Shown here: positions 18,799 through 27,784 of the stretch, in pieces
Position numbering within the stretch: the first letter of the stretch is position 1
Layout: every line of letters begins with the position of its first letter
Assembly: GCF_022829515.1 (NCBI RefSeq)
Contig: NZ_JAKSYL010000185.1
Location: forward strand, 2,501-66,500
Length of the DNA: 64,000 nucleotides
Direction: 5' to 3'
Source: Methylobacterium sp. J-048
GTDB taxonomy: Bacteria; Pseudomonadota; Alphaproteobacteria; Rhizobiales; Beijerinckiaceae
Notes under the pieces: generated by a model
Databases searched by the model: none
The model's input: only the letters and a program-made list of their open reading frames with translations
What the model was told of the DNA's origin: nothing
Translations under genes and position numbers: made by a program

Positions 18799-19091
18799 GC
18801 GCGCAGCGACCCGGCGTGTCTGGGAGAGGCAGGAAAACGAGCCGTAGCCTTCTGGTACGGTCCGCCGTGACTGGCCGGTTCAAGGCGGTACGCGACAAGC
18901 CTCGCCTGCCCGAACCGGCCTCCGAACCCTCGGCGATTCCCAACGGCGGCCTCGCCTCAGCTCTGGAGCGGCTGAAGGCGCTGCCGCCGGATGCCTGCGC
19001 ATGGGTACGTGAGATGGCTCCCCTTCCAGCCGATGTGCCGGAAATCATCGGGCCTCGGCCGAAGGGTGATCAGAAGCCAAGCGAGCCGTAG
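18795..19091 (+). CDS. Small protein coupled to the preceding gene, unknown function
   Basis: A 98-residue, Pro- and Arg-rich protein. The N-terminal part is basic (SGRGRKTSRSLLVRSAVTGR) and could bind nucleic acid; the middle LASALERLKALPPDACAWV looks helical. It shares a 4-base overlap with the preceding gene, the usual sign of products made in fixed ratio. There are no known motifs, so a toxin-antitoxin-like or chaperone-client relation is only a guess. Confidence 0.6.
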   Translation: MSAQRPGVSGRGRKTSRSLLVRSAVTGRFKAVRDKPRLPEPASEPSAIPNGGLASALERLKALPPDACAWVREMAPLPADVPEIIGPRPKGDQKPSEP

Positions 19092-19160
19092 AGACGGTGT
19101 TAGAGACGCGCGCTCTTGCGACGAACCGGAGCCATTTCGCCGCAAGAGCGCGCGAAAACC

Positions 19161-20456
19161 CTATTCCGCCGCCTCGACGAACACAGTCCCGGCCCGCGGC
19201 AGGTCCAGGGTCTCCCAGGTCTCGGCCAGGGCCGCGGCGAGGCGGGCGATGTGGGCCGCGTCGTGGAACGGCGACGGGGTGATGCGCAGGCGCTCGGTGC
19301 CGCGCGGGACCGTCGGGTAGTTGATCGGCTGGATGTAGATGGCGTGGCGCTCCAGCAGGTGGTCGGCCGCCGCCTTGCACAGCTCCGCGTCGCCGACCAT
19401 CACCGGAACGATATGCGTCTCGGTCTCCAGAACCGGCAGGCCAGCCTCGGTGAGCGCCGCCTTGGTGGCGGCCGCCTGGGCCTGGTGCGCTTCGCGCTCG
19501 GCCTGTGAGCGCTTCAGGTAGCGCACCGAGGCCCGGGCGGCCGCGGCCACCGCCGGCGGCAGCGCCGTGGTGAAGATGAAGCCGGGGGCGAAGCTGCGCA
19601 CCGCGTCGCAGATCGCCGCCGAGGCGGTGATGTAGCCGCCGACGCAGCCGAAGCCCTTCGCCAGGGTTCCCTCGATCACGTCGACCCGGTGCATCACGCC
19701 GTCGCGTTCAGAGATGCCGCCGCCGCGCGGCCCGTACAGGCCGACCGCGTGGACCTCGTCGAGATAAGTCATGGCCCCGTAGCTATCGGCGAGGTCGCAG
19801 ATCTTCCCGATCGGCGCGATGTCGCCGTCCATCGAGTAGACCGACTCGAACACGATCAGCTTCGGCCGGTCGCCGGCCGCGCGGAGCAGCTCCTCGAGGT
19901 GCTGGAGGTCGTTATGGCGAAAGATCTTCTTGTCGCAGCCGGAATGGCGCACGCCCTCGATCATCGAGTTGTGATTGAAGGCGTCGGACAGGATCAGGCA
20001 GTCCGGGATCAGCTTGGCGATCGTCGAGATGCCCGCCTGGTTCGAGACGTAACCCGAGGTGAAGACGAGGCCGGCCTCCTTGCCGTGCAGGTCGGCGAGC
20101 TCGCGCTCCAGATCGACCAGCGGCGAGTTGTTGCCGGCGATGTTGCGCGTGCCGCCCGCCCCGACGCCGCAGCGCGCGGCGGTATCGGTCATGGCGGACA
20201 CAACCTCCTTGTGCTGCCCCATGCCGAGATAGTCGTTGGAGCACCACACGGTGATCTCGGTGGTCTTGCCGTCGGGCTTGCGCCACTTGGCGGTGGGGAA
20301 CCGGCCGGAGATGCGCTCGATATCGGCGAAGACCCGGTAGCGCCGCTCGCCGTGGAGCTGGTCCAGGGCCCCCCGGAAATACCGCTCATAGCCAGAGCCG
20401 GCGCGCGTCGAGCCCGCTTGGGCGAGCATCGTGCTGGGCATCCGGGTGACGGTCAT
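19161..20456 (-). CDS. hemA: 5-aminolevulinate synthase
   Basis: PLP enzyme condensing glycine and succinyl-CoA to 5-aminolevulinate, the first step of haem (and bacteriochlorophyll) synthesis in alphaproteobacteria. Markers include [58 protein letters not shown], and the Schiff-base lysine in [16 protein letters not shown] start at [13 protein letters not shown] (20456), giving 431 residues; the upstream ATG at 20588 adds a low-complexity leader. The Cys-Pro haem regulatory motif of eukaryotic enzymes is not apparent. Confidence 0.95.
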   Translation of the reverse strand: MTVTRMPSTMLAQAGSTRAGSGYERYFRGALDQLHGERRYRVFADIERISGRFPTAKWRKPDGKTTEITVWCSNDYLGMGQHKEVVSAMTDTAARCGVGAGGTRNIAGNNSPLVDLERELADLHGKEAGLVFTSGYVSNQAGISTIAKLIPDCLILSDAFNHNSMIEGVRHSGCDKKIFRHNDLQHLEELLRAAGDRPKLIVFESVYSMDGDIAPIGKICDLADSYGAMTYLDEVHAVGLYGPRGGGISERDGVMHRVDVIEGTLAKGFGCVGGYITASAAICDAVRSFAPGFIFTTALPPAVAAAARASVRYLKRSQAEREAHQAQAAATKAALTEAGLPVLETETHIVPVMVGDAELCKAAADHLLERHAIYIQPINYPTVPRGTERLRITPSPFHDAAHIARLAAALAETWETLDLPRAGTVFVEAAE

Positions 20457-20775
20457 CGAGCGTCCTTCGCGTGTTCGGCCGTGCGGGCGGTGGCGGTGCG
20501 GCGCCTCTGTCCCGCGATCGAGGTACGGCCTCGGTCCAGTCCTTTGCGTGAGGGGCGCAAGATACGCGCGGATCTGGAACTGGTTCAAGGTAAGGTTCCG
20601 ACATCGCTGCCCTGCGCCCGTTGAGAGGCGGGGACGAACTCGCTAGCCTGGTAGGAGGCTTCATCCCACCCGAACACGGCTCCAGATCCTTGAGCACCCG
20701 CCTGTCTTCATGCCGAATGGCCTGCCCTGGTGCGGGATCGCTTGCCTCAAGCCTGCGGCGACGAAGGGCCGCGCG
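20457..20775. other. Intergenic region between divergent hemA and small ORF/murA
   Basis: About 320 bases separating hemA (minus) and the murA unit (plus). It should hold both promoters. No clear operator or riboswitch is visible. Confidence 0.45.
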
Positions 20776-20955
20776 ATGAGCGAGAGCAAGGATGCGCGTG
20801 CCGAGCGCCTGAAGGCCGCGCTCCGCGAGAATCTGCGGCGGCGCAAGGCCCAGGGCCGCGGCCGGGCCGAAACCGGGCCGGTGCCCGACGCGGACGAGCA
20901 CGCCCCGGACGAGACCGATTCCCACGGTCCAGATTCCGACAAATCCGGTCTATAG
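20776..20955 (+). CDS. Small charged protein upstream of murA
   Basis: A 59-residue protein, [19 protein letters not shown] onward, with a strongly basic helical first half ([11 protein letters not shown]) and an acidic Asp/Glu/Pro-rich second half. I prefer the ATG at 20776 over 20710 because the helix begins there. Its function is unknown. It ends 82 bases before murA and is probably on the same transcript. Confidence 0.6.
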   Translation: MSESKDARAERLKAALRENLRRRKAQGRGRAETGPVPDADEHAPDETDSHGPDSDKSGL

Positions 20956-21037
20956 GAGACGGCCAAGCCTGGGCGCCGCGGCGTCCATCAGGAGAACGGC
21001 CGGCCGCGCGCCAGGGAGGTGCGCCGCCCGAGGATAC

Positions 21038-22330
21038 ATGATGGACCGCATTCACATCACCGGCGGCGCGCCCCTCAACGGCGTGATCCCGATCTCGGGC
21101 GCCAAGAACGCGGCGCTGCCGCTGATGATCGCGAGCCTGCTCACCGGCGAGACGCTGGAGCTGATCAACGTCCCCCGGCTCGCCGACATCTCCGCCCTGA
21201 CGCGGATCCTCGGCAATCACGGCGTCGACCACATGGTGGTCGGCAAGCGCCCGGGACAGACCACCGAGACCGGCCAGACCATCCGGCTCACCGCCTCGAA
21301 CGTCATCGATACCACCGCCCCCTACGACCTGGTCTCGACCATGCGGGCGAGCTTCTGGGTGGTGGCGCCCCTGCTCGCCCGGTTCGGCGAGGCCAAGGTC
21401 TCGCTGCCGGGCGGCTGCGCCATCGGCACCCGGCCGGTCGACCTGCTGATCATGGCCCTGGAGAAGCTCGGGGCCGAGATCGAGATCGACGCCGGCTACG
21501 TGGTCGCCAAGACCAAGAACGGCCTGCGCGGGGCCGAGATCAATTTCCCCAAGGTCACGGTCGGCGGTACGCATGTGGCCCTGATGGCGGCCTCGCTCGC
21601 CTACGGCACCACGGTGATCGAGAACGCCGCCCGCGAGCCCGAGGTGGTCGACCTCGCCGAATGCCTGAACAAGATGGGCGCCAAGATCCGCGGCGCCGGC
21701 ACGCCCCGGATCGAGATCGAAGGCGTCGCCCGGCTGAACGGCGCCCGCCACGCGGTGCTGCCCGACCGGATCGAGACCGGCACCTACGCCATGGCGGTGG
21801 CGATGACCGGCGGCGACGTGATCCTCAAGGACACCCGGGCCGAGCTGCTGCACTCGGCGCTGGACGTGCTGTCGACCACGGGGGCCGAGATCAGCCAGGT
21901 CGAGGGCGGCATCCGGGTGCGCCGCAACGGCGCCGGCATCGCGGCGGTCGACGTGACCACCGACCCGTTCCCGGGCTTCCCCACCGACCTGCAGGCGCAG
22001 TTCATGGCGCTGATGACGCTAGCCAAAGGCCAGTCGCATATCCGCGAGACGATCTTCGAGAACCGGTTCATGCACGTGCAGGAGCTGGCCCGCCTCGGCG
22101 CGAAGATCCGGCTCGAAGGCGACCTCGCCATCGTCGAGGGCGTCGAGCGGCTCAAGGGCGCGCCCGTGATGGCGACCGATCTGCGCGCCTCGGTCTCCCT
22201 GGTGATCGCCGGCCTCGCCGCCGAAGGCGAGACCCAGATCAACCGGGTCTACCACCTCGACCGCGGCTTCGAGGCCTTGGAAGCGAAGCTCGGGCGTTGC
22301 GGCGCGCAGATCGAGCGGGTGCGGGCCTGA
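21038..22330 (+). CDS. murA: UDP-N-acetylglucosamine 1-carboxyvinyltransferase
   Basis: First committed step of peptidoglycan synthesis: transfers enolpyruvate from PEP to UDP-GlcNAc. The N-terminal [12 protein letters not shown] carries the catalytic Lys. The Cys that attacks PEP (fosfomycin target) is in [13 protein letters not shown], so the enzyme should be of the sensitive Cys type. The double ATG at 21038/21041 leaves a one-codon ambiguity. The 430-residue length is normal. It opens the conserved murA-DUF2948-hisD cluster, here interrupted by higBA and a Pro-rich gene. Confidence 0.96.
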   Translation: MMDRIHITGGAPLNGVIPISGAKNAALPLMIASLLTGETLELINVPRLADISALTRILGNHGVDHMVVGKRPGQTTETGQTIRLTASNVIDTTAPYDLVSTMRASFWVVAPLLARFGEAKVSLPGGCAIGTRPVDLLIMALEKLGAEIEIDAGYVVAKTKNGLRGAEINFPKVTVGGTHVALMAASLAYGTTVIENAAREPEVVDLAECLNKMGAKIRGAGTPRIEIEGVARLNGARHAVLPDRIETGTYAMAVAMTGGDVILKDTRAELLHSALDVLSTTGAEISQVEGGIRVRRNGAGIAAVDVTTDPFPGFPTDLQAQFMALMTLAKGQSHIRETIFENRFMHVQELARLGAKIRLEGDLAIVEGVERLKGAPVMATDLRASVSLVIAGLAAEGETQINRVYHLDRGFEALEAKLGRCGAQIERVRA

Positions 22331-22379
22331 AGCAAATCTGATTTGGGTTGAACGATGTTTCGCCACATCGGAAAGTATT

Positions 22380-22396
22380 GTTCCCAATATGGGAAC
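22380..22396. promoter_or_regulatory. Palindromic operator upstream of higBA
   Basis: GTTCCCAATATGGGAAC has 7-bp arms (GTTCCCA/TGGGAAC) around a 3-base centre. It lies 27 bases before the probable toxin start and 50 bases after the murA stop. HigA antitoxins repress their own operon through such palindromes. Confidence 0.6.
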
Positions 22397-22422
22397 ATGC
22401 TAATGGCGCAAGTGGGAATGTC

Positions 22423-22719
22423 GTGGCGCGCTCTGCCCTCGTAGCTTTCTGGACGCGGTATCCCCGATCGGAGGTGCCGCTGCGGACTTGGTATGGTCAG
22501 GTCACGAAGGCTACGTGGGCAGGCCCGGCCGACATCAAACGCATGTTCGGCAATACGGCAGATTTCATTGGCGACAACCGAATCATCTTCGATATCGGCG
22601 GCAATAAGTATCGATTGATCGCCAGAGTGTCGTACACCTACAAAGCGTGCCAGATAAAATTTGTCGGCACGCACGCCGAATATGATGCCGTTGATCCGCT
22701 CACGGTGGAGATCGGATGA
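22423..22719 (+). CDS. higB: HigB-type toxin (RelE superfamily mRNA interferase)
   Basis: Ribosome-dependent mRNA endonuclease toxin of the HigB family. Diagnostic blocks are LVAFWTRYPRSEVPLRTWY, NRIIFDIGGNKYRLIARV and the C-terminal FVGTHAEYDAVD, which carries the conserved histidine-tyrosine region. I place the start at GTG 22423 (giving VARSALVAFW), because HigB proteins begin just before this block and the operator sits upstream; an ATG at 22348 would lie before the operator. The 98-residue length is usual. The antitoxin gene overlaps its stop by 4 bases. Confidence 0.88.
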   Translation: MARSALVAFWTRYPRSEVPLRTWYGQVTKATWAGPADIKRMFGNTADFIGDNRIIFDIGGNKYRLIARVSYTYKACQIKFVGTHAEYDAVDPLTVEIG

Positions 22720-23144
22720 TGCAGATCGAAACGGACGCCGTTCGAGAGATGGTTTCGGTTAACGATGTCAGGCCAATTCGCACGGCCGACGATCACCGTT
22801 GGGCGCTTGCGGAAGTCGATCGCTACTTTACCAACGAGCCCGCCGTCGGGACCCTGGACGGTGACCGGTTCGAGGTTCTCCTCACCCTGATCGCGGCCTA
22901 CGAAGAGCGGGTCTTTCCAATCGCGGCGGCCGATCCGGTCGAGATCCTGCACGCTGCCATCACCGATATGGGCCGCTCTCAGGCGGAGCTGGCGCGTCTT
23001 CTCGGCTCGCGAGCGCGCGCCTCGGAGATCCTGAGCCGGAAACGGCCCCTGAACCTCGGGCAGATCCGCGCCATCAGCGAGGCCTGGCACCTGCCGATCG
23101 CGCTGCTGGCGGCGCCGTATCGTCTTGATCACGACGCCGCCTGA
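22716..23144 (+). CDS. higA: HigA-type antitoxin with HTH domain
   Basis: A 142-residue antitoxin and autorepressor. The N-terminal two-thirds (ADDHRWALAEVDRYF, LLTLIAAYEERVFPI) is typical of HigA proteins paired with this HigB type. A Cro/C1-like helix-turn-helix follows at about residues 90-130 (GRSQAELARLLGSRARASEILSR). It overlaps higB with ATGA, and probably binds the palindrome at 22380. Confidence 0.88.
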   Translation: MMQIETDAVREMVSVNDVRPIRTADDHRWALAEVDRYFTNEPAVGTLDGDRFEVLLTLIAAYEERVFPIAAADPVEILHAAITDMGRSQAELARLLGSRARASEILSRKRPLNLGQIRAISEAWHLPIALLAAPYRLDHDAA

Positions 23145-23151
23145 GCCCCTC

Positions 23152-23580
23152 TCAGCCGCCGATCTGCCCGCGCTTGAACCCGAAGCCCGGTATCTCGCAG
23201 CCGCAGGGCGCGTTGTATGGGCCGAGACGAGTCGGGCAATCGCCTCGTGCCGTGACGCAGAGGCTGCCGCTGCGCCACCGCCGGTCGTAGCGGGGCCGAT
23301 CGTAATCGTCGTCCGGTGGCGGAGGCGGCGGGGGCGGCCGACGCGGACGGTCGTAATCGTCGTAGGGCGGCGGTGGAGGCGGAGGCCGGCGGTGCCAATC
23401 GTCCTCCGGTGGTGGTGGGGGCGGAGGCCGGCGTCGGCGGTCGTACTCGTAGCGATCCGGCCCGGGGCGGCCATAGATGTAGACATCCGCGTCCGGGCCG
23501 ACCTGCGCGCGCACCGGGAGGGCGACCAGCGGTGCCAGGGTCAGGGCGGCCAGGGCCGCGAGCGGGATCCGTTTCACCAT
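23152..23580 (-). CDS. Exported protein with poly-proline blocks
   Basis: A 142-residue secreted or periplasmic protein. The signal peptide IPLAALAALTLAPLVALPVRA is followed by three blocks of 7-8 prolines, each with Arg before and Asp/Glu/Tyr after (RRRPPPPPPPEDD, RRPPPPPPPYDDYD, RRPPPPPPPPDDDYD). The C-terminal 40 residues have four Cys (SLCVTARGDC, APCGCEI), suggesting a disulfide-bonded knot. Translation should depend on EF-P. Function unknown. It converges on higA, the stops being 7 bases apart. Confidence 0.7.
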   Translation of the reverse strand: MVKRIPLAALAALTLAPLVALPVRAQVGPDADVYIYGRPGPDRYEYDRRRRPPPPPPPEDDWHRRPPPPPPPYDDYDRPRRPPPPPPPPDDDYDRPRYDRRWRSGSLCVTARGDCPTRLGPYNAPCGCEIPGFGFKRGQIGG

Positions 23581-23843
23581 CGTCGTCCTGCCTCGAATCG
23601 TCGCCTCGGTCGTCCGGCCCTCCTCACGGAGCCCGGACGTCCCTGTTTGGGCGCGCTCGCTTGCGCCGAACCGGTGTCCCGTTCGGCCTTGCGTGCGCCA
23701 GCGTGAAGCGGATGAACCGTCGCTGGGACGACCATCCCGGCCCCGGCCGTTGCCCGAACCGGGTCTGGCCGCTACCTACGCCCTGCCGCGAGGCCGCCGC
23801 CGTCGCTGTCCGCCCGCGCCCAGCTATCCCCGAGGATCCTTTC

Positions 23844-24290
23844 ATGGAGCTGCTCAAGCTCGCCGCCCTCGATACCGAGGACCTGACCGTGATCTCCGCG
23901 CACCTCCAGGACGCGATCCTGCGGCCGGAGGATCTGACCTACCTGGCGGGTGAGCATCGTTTCCTGATGGTCGTGCGGCGCTTCGACTGGACCCCGGACG
24001 TCCCTCCGCGGCGGCGCCTGGCCGGCGTGCATGTCGAGCGGGTCCTGAGCGTGAAGACCCGCGGCCTGGCCCCGGGAGACGCGATGCCGATGAGCCTGCT
24101 CGCCCTTACCTTCGAGGCGACCGACCCGCCGTCCGGCCATATCGACATGGTGTTTTCCGGCGGCGCAGCGGTGCGGCTGGAGGTCGAGTGCATCGAGGTC
24201 CGGATGAAGGATCTCGGCCCAGTCTGGGAGGCGGTCGCCCGCCCCGGCCACGAACTCGATGGAACGACCGCGCCCGGCCCGGCGGCCTGA
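23844..24290 (+). CDS. DUF2948 family protein
   Basis: A 148-residue cytoplasmic protein of DUF2948, beginning MELLKLAALDTEDLTVISAH with AILRPEDLTYLAGEHRFLM and the conserved ending IEVRMKDLGPVWEA. In Rhizobiales it consistently lies between murA and hisD, as here. Function unknown. The start at 23844 is fixed by the conserved N-terminus; the longer open frame upstream is not conserved. It ends 19 bases before hisD. Confidence 0.88.
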   Translation: MELLKLAALDTEDLTVISAHLQDAILRPEDLTYLAGEHRFLMVVRRFDWTPDVPPRRRLAGVHVERVLSVKTRGLAPGDAMPMSLLALTFEATDPPSGHIDMVFSGGAAVRLEVECIEVRMKDLGPVWEAVARPGHELDGTTAPGPAA

Positions 24291-24309
24291 GACAGACGAA
24301 AGACACCCG

Positions 24310-25605
24310 ATGGTCCGGCTCGACAGCCAAGCTCCGAATTTCGCCGCCGATTTCGCGCGGCTGCTGACCCTGAAGCGCGAGATCGCCGAGGACGTGGACG
24401 AGGCGGTGCGCGGCATCATCGCTGATGTCGTCGCCCGCGGTGACGCAGCCCTGGTCGAGTTCACCCGCCGCTTCGACCGGCTTGGGCCGGATTTCTCCGC
24501 CGACGCCCTGCGGATCACCGAGGCGGAGATCGACGCGGCCGTGGCTGCCTGCCCGGCCGAGGCCCTGGACGCCCTGCGCCTCGCGGCCGAGCGGATCGAG
24601 GCGTTCCACGCGCAGCAGAAGCCGCAGGATCACCGGGCGACCGACGCGCTCGGCGTCACCGCCGGCTGGCGCTGGACCGCGCTGGAATCGGTCGGCCTCT
24701 ACGTGCCGGGCGGAACGGCGAGCTATCCCTCGTCGGTCCTGATGAACGCGGTGCCGGCCCGGGTGGCGGGGGTGCCGCGGATCGTCATGGTGGTGCCGAC
24801 GCCGGACAACACCCTCAACCCCCTGGTGCTGGCGGCCGCCCGGCTCTCCGGGGTCCACGAGGTCTACCGCGTCGGCGGCGCCCAGGCGGTGGCGGCTTTG
24901 GCCTACGGCACCGCCAGCATCGCCCCGGTCGCCAAGATCGTCGGTCCGGGCAATGCCTGGGTGGCGGCGGCCAAGCGCCGGGTGTTCGGCCAGGTCGGGA
25001 TCGACATGATCGCCGGTCCCTCCGAGGTGCTGATCCTGGCCGACGGCCACGCCAACCCCGACTGGATCGCCGCCGACCTCCTGGCCCAGGCCGAGCACGA
25101 CACCGCCGCCCAGGCGGTGCTGATCACCGACAGCGCCGAGCTGGCCGAGGCCGCGGAGGCTGCCGTCGAGCGGGCGCTCACCACCCTGCCCCGGGCCGAG
25201 ATCGCCCGGGCGAGCTGGCGCGATTACGGCGCGATCATCCGGGTGCGGGATTTCGACGAGGCGGTGCCGCTGGTCGACCGGCTCGCCCCCGAGCACCTCG
25301 AGATCGAGACCCAGGATGCCGAGGCGCTTTCGGGCAAGATCCGCAATGCCGGCGCGATCTTCCTGGGGTCGCACACGCCGGAGGCGATCGGCGATTACGT
25401 CGGCGGCCCGAACCACGTTCTGCCAACCGCCCGCTCGGCGCGGTTCTCCTCCGGGCTCGGGGTCCTGGATTTCATGAAACGGACGACGATCCTCGCCTGT
25501 ACCCCGGAGAGCTTGCGGGCGCTCGGCCCGGCAGCGATAACGCTCGGCCGGTCGGAGGGTCTGGAGGGTCATGCCCGCTCCGTCGCGATCCGGTTGAACC
25601 TGTGA
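24310..25605 (+). CDS. hisD: Histidinol dehydrogenase
   Basis: Zinc enzyme performing the last two steps of histidine synthesis (histidinol to histidine with 2 NAD). Motifs are [57 protein letters not shown], the catalytic Glu-His in APEHLEIET and [16 protein letters not shown] 24310 ([11 protein letters not shown]) is preferred over 24259, which overlaps DUF2948. It measures 431 residues, as expected. Confidence 0.96.
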   Translation: MVRLDSQAPNFAADFARLLTLKREIAEDVDEAVRGIIADVVARGDAALVEFTRRFDRLGPDFSADALRITEAEIDAAVAACPAEALDALRLAAERIEAFHAQQKPQDHRATDALGVTAGWRWTALESVGLYVPGGTASYPSSVLMNAVPARVAGVPRIVMVVPTPDNTLNPLVLAAARLSGVHEVYRVGGAQAVAALAYGTASIAPVAKIVGPGNAWVAAAKRRVFGQVGIDMIAGPSEVLILADGHANPDWIAADLLAQAEHDTAAQAVLITDSAELAEAAEAAVERALTTLPRAEIARASWRDYGAIIRVRDFDEAVPLVDRLAPEHLEIETQDAEALSGKIRNAGAIFLGSHTPEAIGDYVGGPNHVLPTARSARFSSGLGVLDFMKRTTILACTPESLRALGPAAITLGRSEGLEGHARSVAIRLNL

Positions 25606-25615
25606 GGTCTTGGGG

Positions 25616-26098
25616 ATGGCCGAGAAGCAGCGCGGGCCGAACCGCCTCGCCAAGGTGAGCCTGGACGAGGCGTCCATCGCCCGCGGCAACCCGGATCAGG
25701 AGCACGAGCGGGCGATCGCGCTGTTCGACATCCTGGAGGACAATTCCTTCACGATCCCGGGCCGGGAAGGGCCCTACATGCTCACGCTCGGCCTCGTCGA
25801 GAACAAGCTGTCCTTCGCGATCAGCACGGTGGACGGCGAGCCGGTGATGACGCACCTCCTGTCGCTGACGCCGTTCCGGCGGGTGATCCGCGACTACGAG
25901 ATGATCTGCGAGAGCTACTACAACGCGATCCGCACCGCCTCGCCGTCGCAGATCGAGGCGATCGACATGGGTCGGCGCGGCCTGCACAACGAGGCGTCCG
26001 ACACGCTCAAGCAGCGCCTCGACGGCAAGGTCGACCTCGACCACGACACGGCGCGCCGCCTGTTCACCCTGATCTTCGCCCTGCACTGGAAAGGCTAG
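25616..26098 (+). CDS. UPF0262 family protein
   Basis: A 160-residue protein of the alphaproteobacterial UPF0262 family, with [19 protein letters not shown], the hallmark FDILEDNSF, and [21 protein letters not shown]. Function unknown. It starts 10 bases after the hisD stop (ATG 25616; the preceding in-frame TTG at 25610 is less likely) and precedes the phosphatase by 24 bases, as in the conserved cluster. Confidence 0.9.
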   Translation: MAEKQRGPNRLAKVSLDEASIARGNPDQEHERAIALFDILEDNSFTIPGREGPYMLTLGLVENKLSFAISTVDGEPVMTHLLSLTPFRRVIRDYEMICESYYNAIRTASPSQIEAIDMGRRGLHNEASDTLKQRLDGKVDLDHDTARRLFTLIFALHWKG

Positions 26099-26122
26099 GG
26101 CGCCTTCCGGCCCCGAGCGGCG

Positions 26123-26593
26123 ATGGCTGAGCCTTTTCCCGAGACCACCCCGAAGAAACGGCGGGTCCAGTCGGTCCTGTTCATGTGCAACTTCAACGCC
26201 GTGCGCTCGGCCGCGGCCGAGGCGATCGCGCGCGCCTATTTCGGCAAGTCGACCTACGTGCAATCGGCCGGCGTGCGCTCGGGCGAGCCCACCGACCCGT
26301 TCATGATCGCGGCGCTCGACGAGGTCGGCATCGACGCGACCCGGCACCGCCCCCGCACCATCGAGCAGCTGGAGGATTGGGAGGGTCTGAACTTCGACCT
26401 GATCATCACCCTCTCGCCGGAGGCCCACCACCGCGCCCTCGCCCTGACCCACACGATCGCGGCCGATGTCGAGTACTGGCCGACGCCGGACCCGACCCTG
26501 CTGCAGGACGCCTCCCGCGAGCAGCGCCTGGACGCCTACCGGGACGTGCGCGACGGGCTCACCCGGCGGATCAAGGCGCGGCTGAAGACGTAG
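26123..26593 (+). CDS. Low-molecular-weight protein tyrosine phosphatase-like protein
   Basis: A 156-residue phosphatase or arsenate-reductase-like protein. The P-loop C-x5-R is visible as MCNFNAVRSAAAE (Cys about 22). The general-acid aspartate is likely in YWPTPDPT. In Rhizobiales this gene follows hisD-UPF0262 and usually precedes infA; here infA is absent. The last two bases of its TAG stop are the first bases of a palindromic repeat (26592-26643). Confidence 0.87.
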   Translation: MAEPFPETTPKKRRVQSVLFMCNFNAVRSAAAEAIARAYFGKSTYVQSAGVRSGEPTDPFMIAALDEVGIDATRHRPRTIEQLEDWEGLNFDLIITLSPEAHHRALALTHTIAADVEYWPTPDPTLLQDASREQRLDAYRDVRDGLTRRIKARLKT

Positions 26594-26643
26594 AGCATCA
26601 TCCCGAAAGGTGGTCGCCGGCTTTCGGTAAACGATGATGCTCT
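26592..26643. repeat. Palindromic REP-like intergenic element
   Basis: Inverted repeat of 52 bases. The outer arms are AGAGCATCATC (26592-26602) and GATGATGCTCT (26633-26643), exact complements; the inner arms are CCGAAAG (26603-26609) and CTTTCGG (26621-26627). The layout strongly resembles the abundant alphaproteobacterial repeat with GAGCAT...CCCGAAA...TTTCGG...ATGCTC. It could act as a bidirectional terminator. It overlaps the ends of both flanking genes. Confidence 0.8.
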
Positions 26644-27125
26644 CGCGGGGCCACGCGCTCGACCCGAGACAGCAGGCAGCCCGGCCGCGCGGTGTGGACG
26701 TTGACGAAGGCCGTGCGCGGGTCGTCCAGGGCACGCAGCAGCGGGGCATCGACCTCGGCGCCGGGACAGACATGGCCGAGGTCGTACAGGCAGAAATCCT
26801 CCGCGTCGTAGGCCCGGACCGACACCAGGGTGTTGGCGCGGATGATCGGGGCGACGACATCCGCGGTGTCGAACCCCGGGCAGGTCTGTCCGTGCAGAAA
26901 AATCGGGCTCGGGGTCCAGTAGATGCCGCGGGGGCGCCCGAGATCGTAAGATCCGAGCAGCATCGGTTCACCGGGCTCGGCGCAGCGTAGGCAGCGCCGA
27001 CAGGGGAACCCGGTCGCGCTGGTCGCCGCGACGCGCCGCACGGGATTGTCGAAATCGTCGCGTCCGCTGCGGCGGAAGCGCTCCGCGACGGCGTCGGTGA
27101 TCGGAACGCAGCGATATCGGGGCAT
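26598..27125 (-). CDS. DUF1203 family protein with repeat-encoded C-terminus
   Basis: A 175-residue protein starting MPRYRCVPITDAVAERFRRS. DUF1203 features are GFPCRRCLRCAEPGEPMLLGSYD, where the Cys cluster C-x2-C-x2-C may bind metal, and PIFLHGQTC. The body reaches VNVHTARPGCLLSRVE. The last 15 or so residues (REHHRLPKAGDHLSG) and the stop codon are read from the palindromic repeat. Function unknown. The longer ORF to 27230 lacks conserved residues. Confidence 0.75.
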   Translation of the reverse strand: MPRYRCVPITDAVAERFRRSGRDDFDNPVRRVAATSATGFPCRRCLRCAEPGEPMLLGSYDLGRPRGIYWTPSPIFLHGQTCPGFDTADVVAPIIRANTLVSVRAYDAEDFCLYDLGHVCPGAEVDAPLLRALDDPRTAFVNVHTARPGCLLSRVERVAPREHHRLPKAGDHLSG

Positions 27126-27340
27126 TCGGCTCTCCCTGTTCCCGGCACCGTGCCGGCGGACCGAGGAGGAAAGCGTCCTGTTCCTTGCTTCGGAATCCCC
27201 GGTCTGTCTGCTGGTCGGGACCCGGAACATTTAGCAACGGATTGTAACAGCGGCTCTTCCGCAGGGTTCGAGAAAGTTTTAGCCCAATCCTCGGCTTGAT
27301 ATGAGTCTGCAACAGGGCTCGATTTTTCGGAAACAACTCC

Positions 27341-27784
27341 ATGTTGAAACGAATTTATTTGCCAGCTTGCTTATATGCCCTCGGATCCATCGGAAGTTCG
27401 GCCCACGCACAATGGAGTCCGATCGGGAGCTTGCTTGACGTCCCCGTCACGCAGAATTGTTCGATCACTGGGGGGAACATTGCTCTTGCTAGAATTGACG
27501 GAATGTTCCTGTGTTCTCGCCGAGCTGAATTGGTAAATGCTCAAGTGCCGGACGCGAGCCATTTCTATTTGGTGCACGAATACGGGCTTCTCGCGGTCCG
27601 TACCAGCTCCCCGCGGCTTGCAGATTGCTGGGCAGCCCATCAACTGAGAACAGCACACAAGGGGACCTATTACGTCAAGCAATGGATTACACACTGGAAG
27701 AACTACGGAACTGTTTTGGCCAGTTTCGGCACCCCTGAACAAATAATTTCCAATGTTCGAGCCTGTTGCGGCTGCGGCGTATAG
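27341..27784 (+). CDS. Secreted six-cysteine protein, pseudo-metalloprotease-like (paralog 1)
   Basis: A 147-residue protein with a signal peptide (mature start QWSPIGSLL after residue 23). The mature part holds six Cys (QNCS, FLCS, ADCW, ACCGCG), enough for three disulfides. The block SHFYLVHEYGLLAV looks like a zinc-protease helix with the second His of HExxH replaced by Leu. LADCWAAHQL downstream resembles the ADC-containing third-ligand region of neutral zinc metallopeptidases, without the Glu. GC is clearly below the neighbourhood. It is closely related to the protein at 28119. I infer a non-catalytic secreted binding protein. Confidence 0.75.
   Translation: MLKRIYLPACLYALGSIGSSAHAQWSPIGSLLDVPVTQNCSITGGNIALARIDGMFLCSRRAELVNAQVPDASHFYLVHEYGLLAVRTSSPRLADCWAAHQLRTAHKGTYYVKQWITHWKNYGTVLASFGTPEQIISNVRACCGCGV

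Noticed and set aside
20747-21853. Long minus-strand ORF (368 codons) opposite murA
   Set aside because: It lies antisense to a clear murA with catalytic motifs. The translation is Arg/Gly/His-rich without motifs, as usual for shadows in very GC-rich DNA.
24106-25689. 527-codon minus-strand ORF opposite hisD
   Set aside because: Antisense to hisD with its full motif set. No conserved features.
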